From positions 1 through 50,149 of the forward strand of contig JAPLTN010000037.1 in assembly GCA_026398135.1 (NCBI GenBank): a DNA stretch of 50,149 bases. Reading direction: 5' to 3'. This document shows, in pieces, positions 28,246 through 37,664 of the stretch. Position numbers and translations under genes: made by a program. A model generated the notes under the pieces. That model saw nothing but the letters and a program-made list of their open reading frames with translations, was not told the DNA's origin and made no database searches. Origin of the DNA: Verrucomicrobiota bacterium. Lineage in GTDB: Bacteria > Verrucomicrobiota > Verrucomicrobiia > Opitutales > Opitutaceae. Within the stretch, counting starts at the first letter, position 1. Every line of letters begins with the position of its first letter.

Positions 28246-29471
28246 ACGGGGCGGCCGTAGAAGCGGTTGAACATGGGGGTGGCCATGAGGGTGGTGGCGG
28301 CGGCCATGATGACCATGATGGAGAAGAGGGCGGGGGTGATGAGGCCGCGTTCGAGACCGATGTTGAGAATGATCAACTCCATGAGGCCGCGTGCGTTCAT
28401 GAGCGACCCGATGCCGATGGCTTCGCGGTGGCTTTCGCCGCAGGCCCGGGCCGCGAGGTAACAGGCACCGGCTTTGCCGAGCACGGCGGCGGCGAGAATC
28501 ACCAGCGCGATCAACCAGAGGCCGGGGTCGTTGATCAGATCGAGCCGGGTGTTGAGACCCGAATAGACGAAGAAAAGCGGGAGCAGTAATTGCACCGTCA
28601 TGGGTTCGATCTTGGCGCGCAGGCGTTCGCTGAACGGGCCGCGCGGCACGGCGGATCCGAGCAGGAAAGCGCCGAAAACGGCGTAGATGCCGATGGTGTC
28701 CGTAAACCAGGCGGCGAGCATGAGCAGGACGAGGGTGCAGCCGAACATGGCGTGATCGGCCTCGTCACCTCGCTCGGCATAACGCGAGATCGTGCGCAGG
28801 AGGCGGCGGCCCGCGGTGAGAACGACGGCGATCAGGGCCAGGCTGCCGCCGATCGCGAAAAGGGCGATGGACGGGTCGCCCGCGAAGCTCGCCAGCACGA
28901 GCGCGAGCACGCACCAGGCGGCGGCGTCGTCCAGGGCGCCGGCGGCCAGGGCGAGGGTGCCCACGTTGGTGCCGGAGAGTCCGCGTTCGACGATGATGCG
29001 CGCGAGCATGGGAAAGGCGGTGATGGCCATGGCGGCGCCCAGGTAGGGGGCGGCCTGCGCGGCACGGACGCCGGGTTGAAAAAGTCCGCCGTGCGCGAGC
29101 AGCCAGAAGGCGATGAGACAGCCGAAAAGGAAGGGCACGAGAATGCCCGAGGCGGAAACGGCCAGGGCGGAACGCAGGCGGGCGCGCACCAGATCGATCC
29201 GGAATTCCAGCCCGACGACGAACATGTAGCACACCAGTCCGAGCTGCGCGCCGCAGAAGAGCACGGCGCGGGTTTGCGGCGGAAAGAGCCGGGCCTGCCA
29301 GACGGGGGCGAGCAGGCCGAACAAGGAGGGTCCCAAGGCCACGCCCGCGAGCATCTCGCCTACCACCGGAGGCTGGCCGATGCGGCGCGCCAGCCAGGCG
29401 ACGATGCGGCAGGCCAAAAGCACGACGGCGAGTTGCAGGAAAAAACTAACGGATATGGCGAAGGGCGTCAT
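28230..29471 (-). CDS. Cation:proton antiporter (CPA2 family)
   Basis: The 413-residue membrane protein has about 12 hydrophobic helices. Conserved features include GEMLAGVALGPSLFGLLAP near the N-terminus, ALDDAAAWCVLALVLA (the acidic ion-binding pair) in the middle, and SLMNARGLMELIILNIGL near the end. It lacks the C-terminal TrkA-N domain of KefB, so it is probably a plain Na+/H+ or K+/H+ exchanger. The start codon faces the chorismatase gene across about 125 bp. Confidence 0.9.
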   Translation of the reverse strand: MTPFAISVSFFLQLAVVLLACRIVAWLARRIGQPPVVGEMLAGVALGPSLFGLLAPVWQARLFPPQTRAVLFCGAQLGLVCYMFVVGLEFRIDLVRARLRSALAVSASGILVPFLFGCLIAFWLLAHGGLFQPGVRAAQAAPYLGAAMAITAFPMLARIIVERGLSGTNVGTLALAAGALDDAAAWCVLALVLASFAGDPSIALFAIGGSLALIAVVLTAGRRLLRTISRYAERGDEADHAMFGCTLVLLMLAAWFTDTIGIYAVFGAFLLGSAVPRGPFSERLRAKIEPMTVQLLLPLFFVYSGLNTRLDLINDPGLWLIALVILAAAVLGKAGACYLAARACGESHREAIGIGSLMNARGLMELIILNIGLERGLITPALFSIMVIMAAATTLMATPMFNRFYGRPVPGKV

Positions 29472-29597
29472 GCAGCGAGGAGGTTGAGTGCGTTAATAGC
29501 CGAAGATGTAAGGAGGGGGACGCGGCGGTGAAGCAGGCGCGAGGTTAGTTTTTCTACGCTGGTCTCGTCGCGGGCTTGTTTGTTTTCTCGAAGCATT

Positions 29598-30497
29598 ATG
29601 ACGCCGGATGTTGAGCGGTTTCGGTTTGGGTTTGGGACGGCGGGCGAGGCGGGCCCGGGCCTGGTTGTGCCGGTTTTGGGCGGGAGCGAAGGGGAAACGC
29701 TTTTTGCGCAGGCACGCGGGGTGGGGCGGGCGGCGGGATTTGAGTTGTTCGCGGAGGGCGACTGGCTGCTGGGGGTAAGGGTCGAGGAAGCGGCGGCGGA
29801 TTTGGGGGAGCAGACCCGCGTGCTGTACAAGGATTTGCTCGGACTTTTGCGGGCGCGGGGTTTGGCGGCGGCGCGGATTTGGAATTTCGTGCCTGCGATC
29901 AACGCGGCCTCGGCGGAGGGTTTGGAAAACTACCGGGTGTTTTGTCGCGGGCGGGCGCAGGCCTACGAACACGAGCCGGTGGGCATCCCGCCAGCGGCGT
30001 CGGCGGTGGGCGGAGTGAGCGGGCGGCTGGCGGTGTATTTCGCGGCCTGTCCGGTCGAGCCCCGGCGGGTGGAAAACCCTGAGCAGGTGCCGGCCTATGC
30101 GTATCCGCTGGAGTATGGGCCGAGGGCGCCGAGTTTTTCTCGGGCGGCGCAGGTCGCGGTCAACGGAAGGCGGTTTACCTTCGTATCGGGCACGGCGGCG
30201 ATCAAGGGACACGCCACGGTGGCTGCGGAAAACTTGGCGCAGCAGATCGACTGCACGCTGGATAATCTAGGACTGATCTCGGTCGCGTGCGGGCTGGGCT
30301 CCGACCTCGGCGCGGGGGCGGAGGCGGAGCGGCATTTCAAAGTGTATGTGCGCCACGCCGCCGATTTTGAAACGGTGCGCACGGCGTTGGCGGAGCGGCT
30401 GTTCCTTAACGGCGATCAGGTGTGTTGGTTACGCAGCGATATTTGCCGGGCGGAGTTGATGTTCGAGATCGAGGCGACGGTGGTGGAGCAAGGTTAG
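29598..30497 (+). CDS. Chorismatase (FkbO/Hyg5/XanB2 family)
   Basis: The 299-residue protein has the family pattern ARIWNFVPAIN (92-102), GLENYRVFCRGRAQAYE, FTFVSGTAAIKGHATV (193-208) and a C-terminal LRSDICRAELMFEIEA with Cys283. Chorismatases convert chorismate either to a dihydroxycyclohexadiene (FkbO type) or to 3-hydroxybenzoate (Hyg5/XanB2 type). The adjacent operon makes the hydroxybenzoate type far more likely, since it would supply the aryl starter. I chose the ATG at 29598 (MTPDVERF). The gene converges on the operon, and its TAG shares two bases with the TAA of the opposing gene. Confidence 0.88.
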   Translation: MTPDVERFRFGFGTAGEAGPGLVVPVLGGSEGETLFAQARGVGRAAGFELFAEGDWLLGVRVEEAAADLGEQTRVLYKDLLGLLRARGLAAARIWNFVPAINAASAEGLENYRVFCRGRAQAYEHEPVGIPPAASAVGGVSGRLAVYFAACPVEPRRVENPEQVPAYAYPLEYGPRAPSFSRAAQVAVNGRRFTFVSGTAAIKGHATVAAENLAQQIDCTLDNLGLISVACGLGSDLGAGAEAERHFKVYVRHAADFETVRTALAERLFLNGDQVCWLRSDICRAELMFEIEATVVEQG

Positions 30498-31927
30498 CTA
30501 AGGGCGGCGGCGGGGGGGACGATGAAACGGAAGCCGCGTGCGGTGGCTTGTTCGACGACGTGGCGAAGGGCATCGACGCGGATCTCGGGCCGGAGAAACA
30601 GGCCTTCGTGGAAAAGAAGGATGGTGCCGGGGCGGAGGCGGCGCAGGACGCGTTGCGCGACGAGGGCGGGGTCGCGGGCGAAGCTGTCGCGGCTGCGGAT
30701 GGACCAGCCGATGCAAGTGAGTCCGCGCGCGGCGAGGGCGCGGGCAAGCAAGAGGTTTTTGATGCCCATGGGCGCACGGAAGCGGGTGGGTTGAAGGCCA
30801 GCGCCGAAGTTTACGTCGAGCTCACGGGCGAGCTGAGTGGGCGAGTGACGCCAGAGTCCATCGCTCGGGTGGGAACGGGTGTGGTGGCCGATTTCGTGGC
30901 CGCGGCGGGCGATTTCGCGCACCAGGTCCGGGTGCCGCTCGGCGCGTTCGCCAATAAGGAAAAACGTCGCGCGGGCGTGGTGTTTTTCAAGCAGATCGAG
31001 GATGCGCGGGGTGTCGTCGGGGTCGGGCCCGTCGTCGATGGTCAACCAGACCTCGGGGCGGGTGGTTTGAAAGCGCGTGACGACGCGCAGCAGGCCTTGG
31101 GCGTTGGGAGCGAAGAGCTGCCAGAGCACGAGCGCGCCGCCGGAAAGGAAGAGGAGCAGGCACCAAAGGAAGTGCACGCCGGACGACCAGAGCAGGAGCG
31201 AGCAGAGTTTGATCACGGCCACGGCGGCGTAGAGCGGGCGCGGGGTGGCGCAGGCGCGTTCCCGGCAGGGGGTGGCGATGAAATTGAGCGACGCGGCCAA
31301 AGCGCCGAGGGCGGCTCCCCAATAAACATCCAGCGCCACGTGCTGGCGGGTGCCGAGGGTGGCGTAGGTGATGAGAGCGGCCCAGGCGAAGTTGACCACG
31401 CGGGTGATGACGCCGCCGCCAAGGGCGGGGAGCAGGCGCTCGAACCAGAGGGCGGTGAAGATCGCGAAGGCGACGTGGAGGGAGGGGCAGGCGTTGCCGG
31501 ATTGGTCGATGGACTTGAGGAAAAGGAGCGAGCTGTGACGGTTCCAATCGATGGCGGAAACCGGGATGGTCGTCGGGAAGAACCAGAAAAGGGCGAAGCC
31601 CGCCAGACTCAGGCCGAGGCAGCCGAGCGCGAAGCTGAGCAGTTGCCGAAGATCGACGATGACGGAAGCGGCGAGCGAGATGTAGAGCCAGAGCGAGCAG
31701 TAGGGCAGCAGGGTCCAGGGTTGGAACGGGAGGAGGTGGTCGAGCCAGGTGAGCGGCATCGTGGTGACGGGAAACGCGGGTGCACGCAGCAGGGCGAAGT
31801 AGGCGACGAAAAACACGCTCATGCCCGCGCTCGTGCCGAGGCCCTTGGCCCAGGCGTGGGTCAGCATACGACGGAGCAAGGCGCGGGCGGTGAACGCGGA
31901 CTGCGAATCGGCGGGGGCGACGCTCAT
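30494..31927 (-). CDS. PAP2-type phosphatase fused to NodB-type polysaccharide deacetylase
   Basis: The 477-residue protein joins two catalytic modules. The N-terminal membrane part (about 30-265) has the PAP2 lipid-phosphatase signatures PSLHV (148-152) and RQHVALD (194-200). The C-terminal part (about 290-475) has the NodB motifs TIDDGPDP (296-303) and HTRSH (349-353). The pairing suggests removal of a lipid phosphate and an acetyl group from one lipid-linked sugar or a related product. It is the last gene of the 14-gene operon and overlaps the ligase gene by 4 bp. I know of no named protein with this arrangement in aryl polyene clusters. Confidence 0.85.
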   Translation of the reverse strand: MSVAPADSQSAFTARALLRRMLTHAWAKGLGTSAGMSVFFVAYFALLRAPAFPVTTMPLTWLDHLLPFQPWTLLPYCSLWLYISLAASVIVDLRQLLSFALGCLGLSLAGFALFWFFPTTIPVSAIDWNRHSSLLFLKSIDQSGNACPSLHVAFAIFTALWFERLLPALGGGVITRVVNFAWAALITYATLGTRQHVALDVYWGAALGALAASLNFIATPCRERACATPRPLYAAVAVIKLCSLLLWSSGVHFLWCLLLFLSGGALVLWQLFAPNAQGLLRVVTRFQTTRPEVWLTIDDGPDPDDTPRILDLLEKHHARATFFLIGERAERHPDLVREIARRGHEIGHHTRSHPSDGLWRHSPTQLARELDVNFGAGLQPTRFRAPMGIKNLLLARALAARGLTCIGWSIRSRDSFARDPALVAQRVLRRLRPGTILLFHEGLFLRPEIRVDALRHVVEQATARGFRFIVPPAAALS

Positions 31928-33246
31928 TTGAGCAACAGGGCGCGCAGGGCGGCGGGGTCGGGTTTGCCGCGCGGAGTCAGGGGGAAGGCGGCAACGGCGA
32001 CGATGCGCCGGGGTGTTTTCCAGGGGGCGAGTTGCGCGCGGAGCAAGACACGGAGGGGAAGCGGGGAGAGGGGAGTAGCGAGAACGGCGGCGAGGTGCTC
32101 GGGCTCGTCGGGGTGGGGCGCGACGAAAGCGTCCAGAATGCCGGGCAGGCGTCGAAGCTCGGCTTCGAGGTCACCCAGATCGAGTCGGCGGCCGCCGACT
32201 TTGAGCATGCGGCCGGTGCGGCCCAGGAGAACCAGACGGCCATCCGGCTGGAGACGCGCGCGGTCGGCGGGACGGTGGCCGTTCCGGCGGCTGACGGCGG
32301 CACTGGAAACATGGATACGATCGCGTGGACGTTGCGTGATGGTGACGCCTTGGAGGGCGCGGCCGACCCCGAGGCCTTGCAGGGTGTCGTCGCCAGTGGA
32401 GTCGTAGGCGATGCCGCCGGTCTCGGTCGAACCGTAGAAGCTGTGGGGTTTAAGGCCGAACTTCTGGTAAAACGCCTGGCCGGTGGCGGCGGGCAGGGCC
32501 GAGCCGGCGGAGATGACCGTGCGGATGGACCGGAAGGCATCGAGTGTAAGGTCCGCCTCGGCGAGGGCGCGCAGCAAGGCGGGCACGGCGGGGAAAACCG
32601 TCGGGCGGTGGCGGGTGGCGAGGGCGGCGAGCGCGTGGGGCAGCGGGGTATCGGCGCAGACGAGGGCGGTGCCTTGGGCGAGCAAAGGGACGACGAGGTT
32701 GCCCAGGCCGTAAGAGTGTCCGAAGGGGATGATGGCGAGGTTTATGTCGTCGGGCAGGATGCCCATGGTCACGCAAATGTGGCGACCATCGGCGAGCATC
32801 TGGGCGTGGGTGAAGGGGATGGCTTTCGGAGTGCCGGAGGTGCCGGAAGTCACCTTGATCAAGCCGGGGGCCGGGTGGCGGGAAGAGCGCAGCGGAAGCG
32901 AAGTGGGGCTGAGTTCGCCGTTGACCCAGGCGAAGGAGGCGCGGACGGAGCGGGCGAGTTCGTGCTGCCGTTGCGCGGTCTCGGTTGGGTCGAGCGGGAC
33001 GGGCGTGGCTTCGGCGCGGAGGAGGCCGAGGAAGGCGGCGAACCAAGCTGCGCCGTTGGGCAGGGCGAAGGCGACGCGCTGGCGGGATACTGAGGCGGGG
33101 AGCGCGGAGGCGAAGTCGGTGGCGAGGGCATCAAGCGCGGCGCGGGTGTAGGTGCGTTCGGGACCGGACTCGATGAGGGCGGGTGCCGACGGTGAGCGCG
33201 CCACGGTGGCGTTCCAAGCGGAGAGCAGAGAAGTCGGCTCAAGCAT
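31924..33246 (-). CDS. AMP-binding acyl/aryl ligase of the aryl polyene-like cluster
   Basis: The 440-residue adenylating enzyme has the P-loop-like VTSGTSGTPKAIPFTHAQ, FYGSTETGGI, and the C-terminal TPRGKPDPAAL with the catalytic Lys. It is somewhat short for the family. By context it probably activates the hydroxybenzoate starter from the chorismatase for loading on one of the two ACPs. It overlaps the exporter gene by 8 bp and the last operon gene by 4 bp. Substrate specificity cannot be read reliably from the sequence. Confidence 0.88.
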   Translation of the reverse strand: MLEPTSLLSAWNATVARSPSAPALIESGPERTYTRAALDALATDFASALPASVSRQRVAFALPNGAAWFAAFLGLLRAEATPVPLDPTETAQRQHELARSVRASFAWVNGELSPTSLPLRSSRHPAPGLIKVTSGTSGTPKAIPFTHAQMLADGRHICVTMGILPDDINLAIIPFGHSYGLGNLVVPLLAQGTALVCADTPLPHALAALATRHRPTVFPAVPALLRALAEADLTLDAFRSIRTVISAGSALPAATGQAFYQKFGLKPHSFYGSTETGGIAYDSTGDDTLQGLGVGRALQGVTITQRPRDRIHVSSAAVSRRNGHRPADRARLQPDGRLVLLGRTGRMLKVGGRRLDLGDLEAELRRLPGILDAFVAPHPDEPEHLAAVLATPLSPLPLRVLLRAQLAPWKTPRRIVAVAAFPLTPRGKPDPAALRALLLK

Positions 33247-35536
33247 GGTGGCGGAGCGAGAAGAGGTCGGTCTCCACGAAAACGAGGGCGAGGACGACGA
33301 TGAGCGCGACCGAGCTGCCGAGTGAAGCGACGGCGGGAATCGCGCTCAGCGAAAGGGTGGCGAAGGATGCGGCGGTGGTGAGGGCGGATAAACGGATCGA
33401 GGCGAGGGCACCGGGTGAGCCATCGTCGGCGTGGGCAAAGTGCGCGTAGTCGTCGGCCAGACAGACTCCGAGCAGCGCGCCGAGCAGGTGGAAAAGGCCG
33501 AAGGGCTCACCGCGCAAGGCGATGACGGCGAAGGAGAGCGCGGTCGCCAGCAAGGGCAGCGCGGCGGTGCGCAGACCGGTGCGCAGGCCGAGCAGGGCGC
33601 AGGAGATGAGCACGAGCGCGGCGATGCCAGCAAAGCTGAGGCGGCTGGTGGCTACGCGGTAACGAGCAAAGAGGTGATTCAGGCTCTCTATGCCGGAGAG
33701 CGAAAGCGTGTGTTCGTCGTGGGCGGGCGTGGCGGGGCTTTTCGCACGGGAGATAAACCAGACGCCGTCGGAGTTGGCGTGGGCGAGCAAGCCGAGCGGT
33801 CCGGGGAGGGCAGCGAGGGTCTCGCGCGCCAGGTTTTCGTAGTCGGGCGCGGGACGGGTTAAGTGAGCGATTAGGTCGGTTAGGAAAGGTTGAAAAGCGT
33901 CGGGTTCGTAACCGGCGCGGAGGGCGGCGGCGGCGAGGTCCGGACCTAGGCGGGTGAGAGTGGCGCGACCGGCGGGAGAGAGGGCGGCGGCGTAGTCGGC
34001 GGGCAGGGGGAAAAGGGACGCCAGACTGGAGACGGGCGTGGTGTCGGCCAGGGTTTGCCAGTGGGTGCGGGCCTCGGCGAACGAGGCGCCGCGAGTGATC
34101 AGGCTGACGCCGGTGTTGTTTTCGCCGAACGCGGCGCGGATGGCGGCGTCTTCGGCGCGGAGAGCAGGCGAGGGGTATTCCAGTGCGCGCAGGTCGTCGT
34201 TCCAGTGGATACGGCTGAGGCCAAACGCGGCGAAACCGGTAAGCGCCAAGAGCAAGGGGAGGCGGAAACGTCGGGGGCAACCCGCGTGGGCCGGCCAGGC
34301 GCGCGGAGCGAGGTCGAGGTTCGGGAAGGCGGAAAAATACAACAGGGTGGCACCCAGGCCGGTGACGATGCCGGCGGCGACGTAAACGCCGAGTTGGCGG
34401 ACCAAGGGCAGCTCGGATACGACGAGGGTAAGGAAACCTGCCACGGTGGTGGCGGCTCCGCCGAGCAAGGGCAGCAGAAGACGGCGCACGCGGGAGGGGT
34501 AGTTTTCGCCTTCGCGGCGGGCGAGCACGAGGTGGAAAGCGTAGTCCACCGCGACGCCGGAAAGCAGCGAGCCGAGCACAAAGACGAGCACGTGTACGCG
34601 CGGAAAAATCGCGGTGGTGGCGGCGACCGCACCGAGGGTGGATAAGGCGACCAGCGGGACAAGATGCAGCAGACCGAAAATGCGGCGGACGGAAAGGACG
34701 GATACACCGAAAACGGCGGCCAGCGCGACCAGGTTGAGCCAGGAGATTTCGTCGCGGGTTGCGGCTTTGGCGGCGGCGGCAAAACGGTGCACGCCGGTGA
34801 AGCGCACGGTGAGCGCGGGCAGATGGGCGCGGGCGGCGTTTTCGGCGGCGGACAGGGCGGCGAAAACCGGTTGTTGGCCGGCTTCGGAAAGGGGGCCGGC
34901 GCGCGTCTCGGCCCAGACCAGGGCACGACCGGCGAGAGGGGTGGATTGGGTGTCGAGCGAGGCGGTGCGTTCGGCGAGCGCGGGTAAAAGCAGGAGCGGG
35001 TCGGAGGGGATTAACTCGGCCAGGGCGTTGCCGTCGGGTGAGGCGAGGCGGGTGTCGAGGGCGGCGATGGTGCGCCGGGCGAGCCAAGGGCTGAAGGCGG
35101 GGTCGTCGGGCGGGGTGGCGGGGAAAGCGGCGGCGTAGGCGCGGCGTTGTTCGGCGAGCCAGCCGGGCAGGAGCAGATCGATGCGGCGGGCGTGGAGCAG
35201 GCGGCCGAGCGCGTGTTGCCAGGACGGGTCGGCGAGCGGAGTGGCGGCGGCGAAGGCGGGAGAGGCGCGCAAGGCCTCGGCGTGGGCGGAGGTGGCGAGG
35301 GCGAGGGTGGCGGGAGGCGTGCCGGCGGGAGCGTCGAGGACAACGAGGATCACCCGTGACTGGCGTTCGCGGACGAGAGACAAGGCGAGACGGGCCTCGG
35401 GGTCGCGCTCGTCGGCGGGCAGGAGTTCGGTGACGTCGGTGGTGAAGCGTTCGTCCGGGTCCAGACTGAGCAGCCAGGCACCGCAAAGCGCGGCGAAGGC
35501 GAGGAGAAGAAAAAGCGGGCGGCGGGAGCGAAACAC
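33239..35536 (-). CDS. MMPL/RND-superfamily exporter
   Basis: The 765-residue protein has an N-terminal helix, a large periplasmic domain, a helix bundle with SGVAVDYAFHLVLARREG, a second periplasmic region and a final bundle with GVCLADDYAHFAHADDGS. Related exporters in aryl polyene clusters move the pigment lipid from the inner membrane. It starts 6 bp after the LolA-like gene. Together they suggest hand-off to a periplasmic carrier. Confidence 0.88.
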   Translation of the reverse strand: MFRSRRPLFLLLAFAALCGAWLLSLDPDERFTTDVTELLPADERDPEARLALSLVRERQSRVILVVLDAPAGTPPATLALATSAHAEALRASPAFAAATPLADPSWQHALGRLLHARRIDLLLPGWLAEQRRAYAAAFPATPPDDPAFSPWLARRTIAALDTRLASPDGNALAELIPSDPLLLLPALAERTASLDTQSTPLAGRALVWAETRAGPLSEAGQQPVFAALSAAENAARAHLPALTVRFTGVHRFAAAAKAATRDEISWLNLVALAAVFGVSVLSVRRIFGLLHLVPLVALSTLGAVAATTAIFPRVHVLVFVLGSLLSGVAVDYAFHLVLARREGENYPSRVRRLLLPLLGGAATTVAGFLTLVVSELPLVRQLGVYVAAGIVTGLGATLLYFSAFPNLDLAPRAWPAHAGCPRRFRLPLLLALTGFAAFGLSRIHWNDDLRALEYPSPALRAEDAAIRAAFGENNTGVSLITRGASFAEARTHWQTLADTTPVSSLASLFPLPADYAAALSPAGRATLTRLGPDLAAAALRAGYEPDAFQPFLTDLIAHLTRPAPDYENLARETLAALPGPLGLLAHANSDGVWFISRAKSPATPAHDEHTLSLSGIESLNHLFARYRVATSRLSFAGIAALVLISCALLGLRTGLRTAALPLLATALSFAVIALRGEPFGLFHLLGALLGVCLADDYAHFAHADDGSPGALASIRLSALTTAASFATLSLSAIPAVASLGSSVALIVVLALVFVETDLFSLRHHA

Positions 35537-35542
35537 GGCGGA

Positions 35543-36163
35543 TCAGCGGAAGTAGCGGACGAGTTCCTCGGGGGAGAAACGGGGGTCGAGTTGCGGCGGC
35601 TCCAGGGCGATCTCGGTGCGGAGCCGGGCTGTCTTGGCAAGAATGATGCGGGTAAGGCGCTCGGCCCGGCCCAGCAGGGTGAGCTCGCGGTAGGTGGAGA
35701 CGGCCTCGGGGCGGCGGGTGAAGACGAGGGCCCAGGAGTTGTCGGGATTTTCCGTGGCGGTGAGGGCGTAGGATTTCTCCAAGGTGGCTAGGTCGAAGAC
35801 AAAGAGAGCGTGGAGGAGGCGCAGGTCGGCGGTGGCGTCGGCGGGCGCGGTTTGTTCGCGTCCGTCGGGGTGGCGGAGGAGGAGGCCGTTTTCGTCCAAA
35901 ATAACGACGGGGGCGCGGGGTTGGGCGTAGGTGAGGCTCAGGCCCCGGGCGCGGTCGATGCGCACGGTGCCGGTGACGATGACGGCCGTCTTTTTCAGCG
36001 GAGTGAAGCGGCTTTCAGTAAAGTCGCCCATGAGAGTGAGCGGCCGGGCCAGCGATTCCAGGCGGGTGCGGGCGGCGGCTGGGAGTTCGCTCGTGAAAGG
36101 TTCGATGGCGAAGAGCGGTGAGCTGAGGCCGAGGAGAAAGACGTAGAGCAGGCGGAGGTTCAT
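35543..36163 (-). CDS. LolA-like outer-membrane lipid carrier protein
   Basis: The 206-residue protein has a signal peptide (about 1-19, ending LFAIEP). The following pattern fits LolA-like proteins: GDFTESRFTPLKKTAVIVTG, then RGLSLTYAQPRAPVVILDEN. Such carriers appear in aryl polyene clusters and are thought to ferry the lipid-linked product to the outer membrane. The ATG at 36163 overlaps the preceding glycosyltransferase stop by 4 bp. Confidence 0.8.
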   Translation of the reverse strand: MNLRLLYVFLLGLSSPLFAIEPFTSELPAAARTRLESLARPLTLMGDFTESRFTPLKKTAVIVTGTVRIDRARGLSLTYAQPRAPVVILDENGLLLRHPDGREQTAPADATADLRLLHALFVFDLATLEKSYALTATENPDNSWALVFTRRPEAVSTYRELTLLGRAERLTRIILAKTARLRTEIALEPPQLDPRFSPEELVRYFR

Positions 36164-36942
36164 CGGCTGGACTTTCGGGCGTGAAGGCGGCGACGGGTGG
36201 CAAGGATGGCCGGGAACGTGACGAGCAGGCGCAGCAGCAGGCGGGTGTGGAGCCAGATCATGCGGAGGTTGTCCCGGACGTAGTGGAAGTGGGATACGCC
36301 GCCGTCGGCCTTGGCGATGTAGCGGCAGGGGGCGGGGAGGTTGAGGGGCGGGACGCCACGCCAGAAAAGGCGGACGGCGATCTCGGGGTCGAAGTCGTAG
36401 CGGCGCGCGGAGCGGAGGGCGGAGAGGGCGGCGTGGGTAGGCGCGACAGGGTAGACGCGAAAGCCGAAGAGCGGATCGCCGATGTCGCGGCCGAGGCATT
36501 CGAGGTGAACGAGACCGACGCTGAGTTTGCGGCCGTAGAGGCGTTCCAGCGGCACCTCGGGTCCGAAAACGGGACGCCCCAGAATGAGGCATTCGGGCTG
36601 GGCGGCGGAGGCGGCCATGAAGGGCGCGATGTGGTCGATGGGGTGTTGGCCATCGGCGTCGAGCACGAGGGCGTGGGTGAACTTTTCCGCGAGCGCGAGG
36701 CCGAGGCCGTGGAGTACGGCGGCGCCTTTTCCGGAGTTGTTGGGAAGCTTGAAAACACGCAGGCGCTGGTGGCCGAGTTCGGTGGCGAGGGCGGAAACGG
36801 GGGTGTCGGAGCCGTCGTCGGAGCCATCGACCACGACCCAGACGGGCGACCAGACGGCGAGGGCTTCGCGCACGGTGCGCAGGAGGCGGGGGCCGGTGTT
36901 GAAGCTCGGGATGAGGACGAGGTGGGTGGCGGAGGCGGTCAT
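36160..36942 (-). CDS. Family 2 glycosyltransferase
   Basis: The 260-residue protein has the GT-A pattern: HLVLIPSFNTG at the start, VVDGSDDGSD (38-46) and the metal-binding VLDADGQHP with Asp95 and Asp97. A C-terminal hydrophobic stretch (HTRLLLRLLVTFPAILA) may anchor it to the membrane. In this cluster it probably adds a sugar to the polyene lipid or its head group. The acceptor is unknown. Overlaps of 4 bp on both sides mark tight coupling. Confidence 0.86.
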   Translation of the reverse strand: MTASATHLVLIPSFNTGPRLLRTVREALAVWSPVWVVVDGSDDGSDTPVSALATELGHQRLRVFKLPNNSGKGAAVLHGLGLALAEKFTHALVLDADGQHPIDHIAPFMAASAAQPECLILGRPVFGPEVPLERLYGRKLSVGLVHLECLGRDIGDPLFGFRVYPVAPTHAALSALRSARRYDFDPEIAVRLFWRGVPPLNLPAPCRYIAKADGGVSHFHYVRDNLRMIWLHTRLLLRLLVTFPAILATRRRLHARKSSR

Positions 36943-37664
36943 GCGCGGAGTCGTTGGGCGACGTGCTCGGTCAGGGTGGCGACAGGCAGGGCCGGGTCGA
37001 ACGGGATGTGTTCTCCGAGGGTGAATTCGAAGTGTCCGGGCAGCGGGGGGAGTTTCCACCAAGGATGCGCTTTGCGGGCCATGAGCGGGCTGGAGCGCAC
37101 GTGGATGAGCTGAAGCGGGGCGCGGGCGCGGCGGGCGATGAGGGCGAAGCCGGGGCGGAGCGGGTTGAGCTCCACGCCGGGGTTGGTGCGGGTGCCCTCG
37201 GGGAAAATCAAAAGGGAGCGCCCGGCTGCGACGCAGGAGGCGGCGCGGCGGATGCCGTCCACCCCGGCATCGCCGGAGACATAACCGCAGAGCAGGGCGG
37301 CGGGGCCGATGGCGGGGTGTCGGAGCAGGGCGGATTTAAAAATGCAGACGGTGTCGGTCAGGCGCGCGAGCAGGAACGGGGCGTCAACCAAGGTGGGGTG
37401 GTTGACGACGTAAACCACGCCGCGCGGCAAGGGGCGGTCGAAGCCTTTGAAGACGACGTCCACGACCCCGGAAGCGTGCATCCAGCGCAGCCAAAAATCG
37501 AAAAACCAGCGGGTGATGGCGCGGGCGCGCGGGCCAAAACGCTCGCGGTGCGGAAGGAGGAGAAAAGGGGCGCAGCCGAAGTTGAGGGCCAGTCCGCCCA
37601 GGCCGAAGAACAGCCATGAAAGGTAGTAGGCGAGGGGAAGCCAGAGGCGGAGACGGAGGCTCAT
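36939..37664 (-). CDS. PlsC-type 1-acyl-glycerol-phosphate acyltransferase
   Basis: The 241-residue protein begins with two hydrophobic segments. It has the acyltransferase HX4D motif (NHPTLVD, His89 and Asp94) and FPEGTR (154-159). In housekeeping roles this family makes phosphatidate. Here it may transfer the polyene acyl chain from ACP to a glycerol-like or lipid acceptor. The ATG at 37664 overlaps the upstream gene by 4 bp. The longer frame in the same phase has no family match in its leader. Confidence 0.86.
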   Translation of the reverse strand: MSLRLRLWLPLAYYLSWLFFGLGGLALNFGCAPFLLLPHRERFGPRARAITRWFFDFWLRWMHASGVVDVVFKGFDRPLPRGVVYVVNHPTLVDAPFLLARLTDTVCIFKSALLRHPAIGPAALLCGYVSGDAGVDGIRRAASCVAAGRSLLIFPEGTRTNPGVELNPLRPGFALIARRARAPLQLIHVRSSPLMARKAHPWWKLPPLPGHFEFTLGEHIPFDPALPVATLTEHVAQRLRA

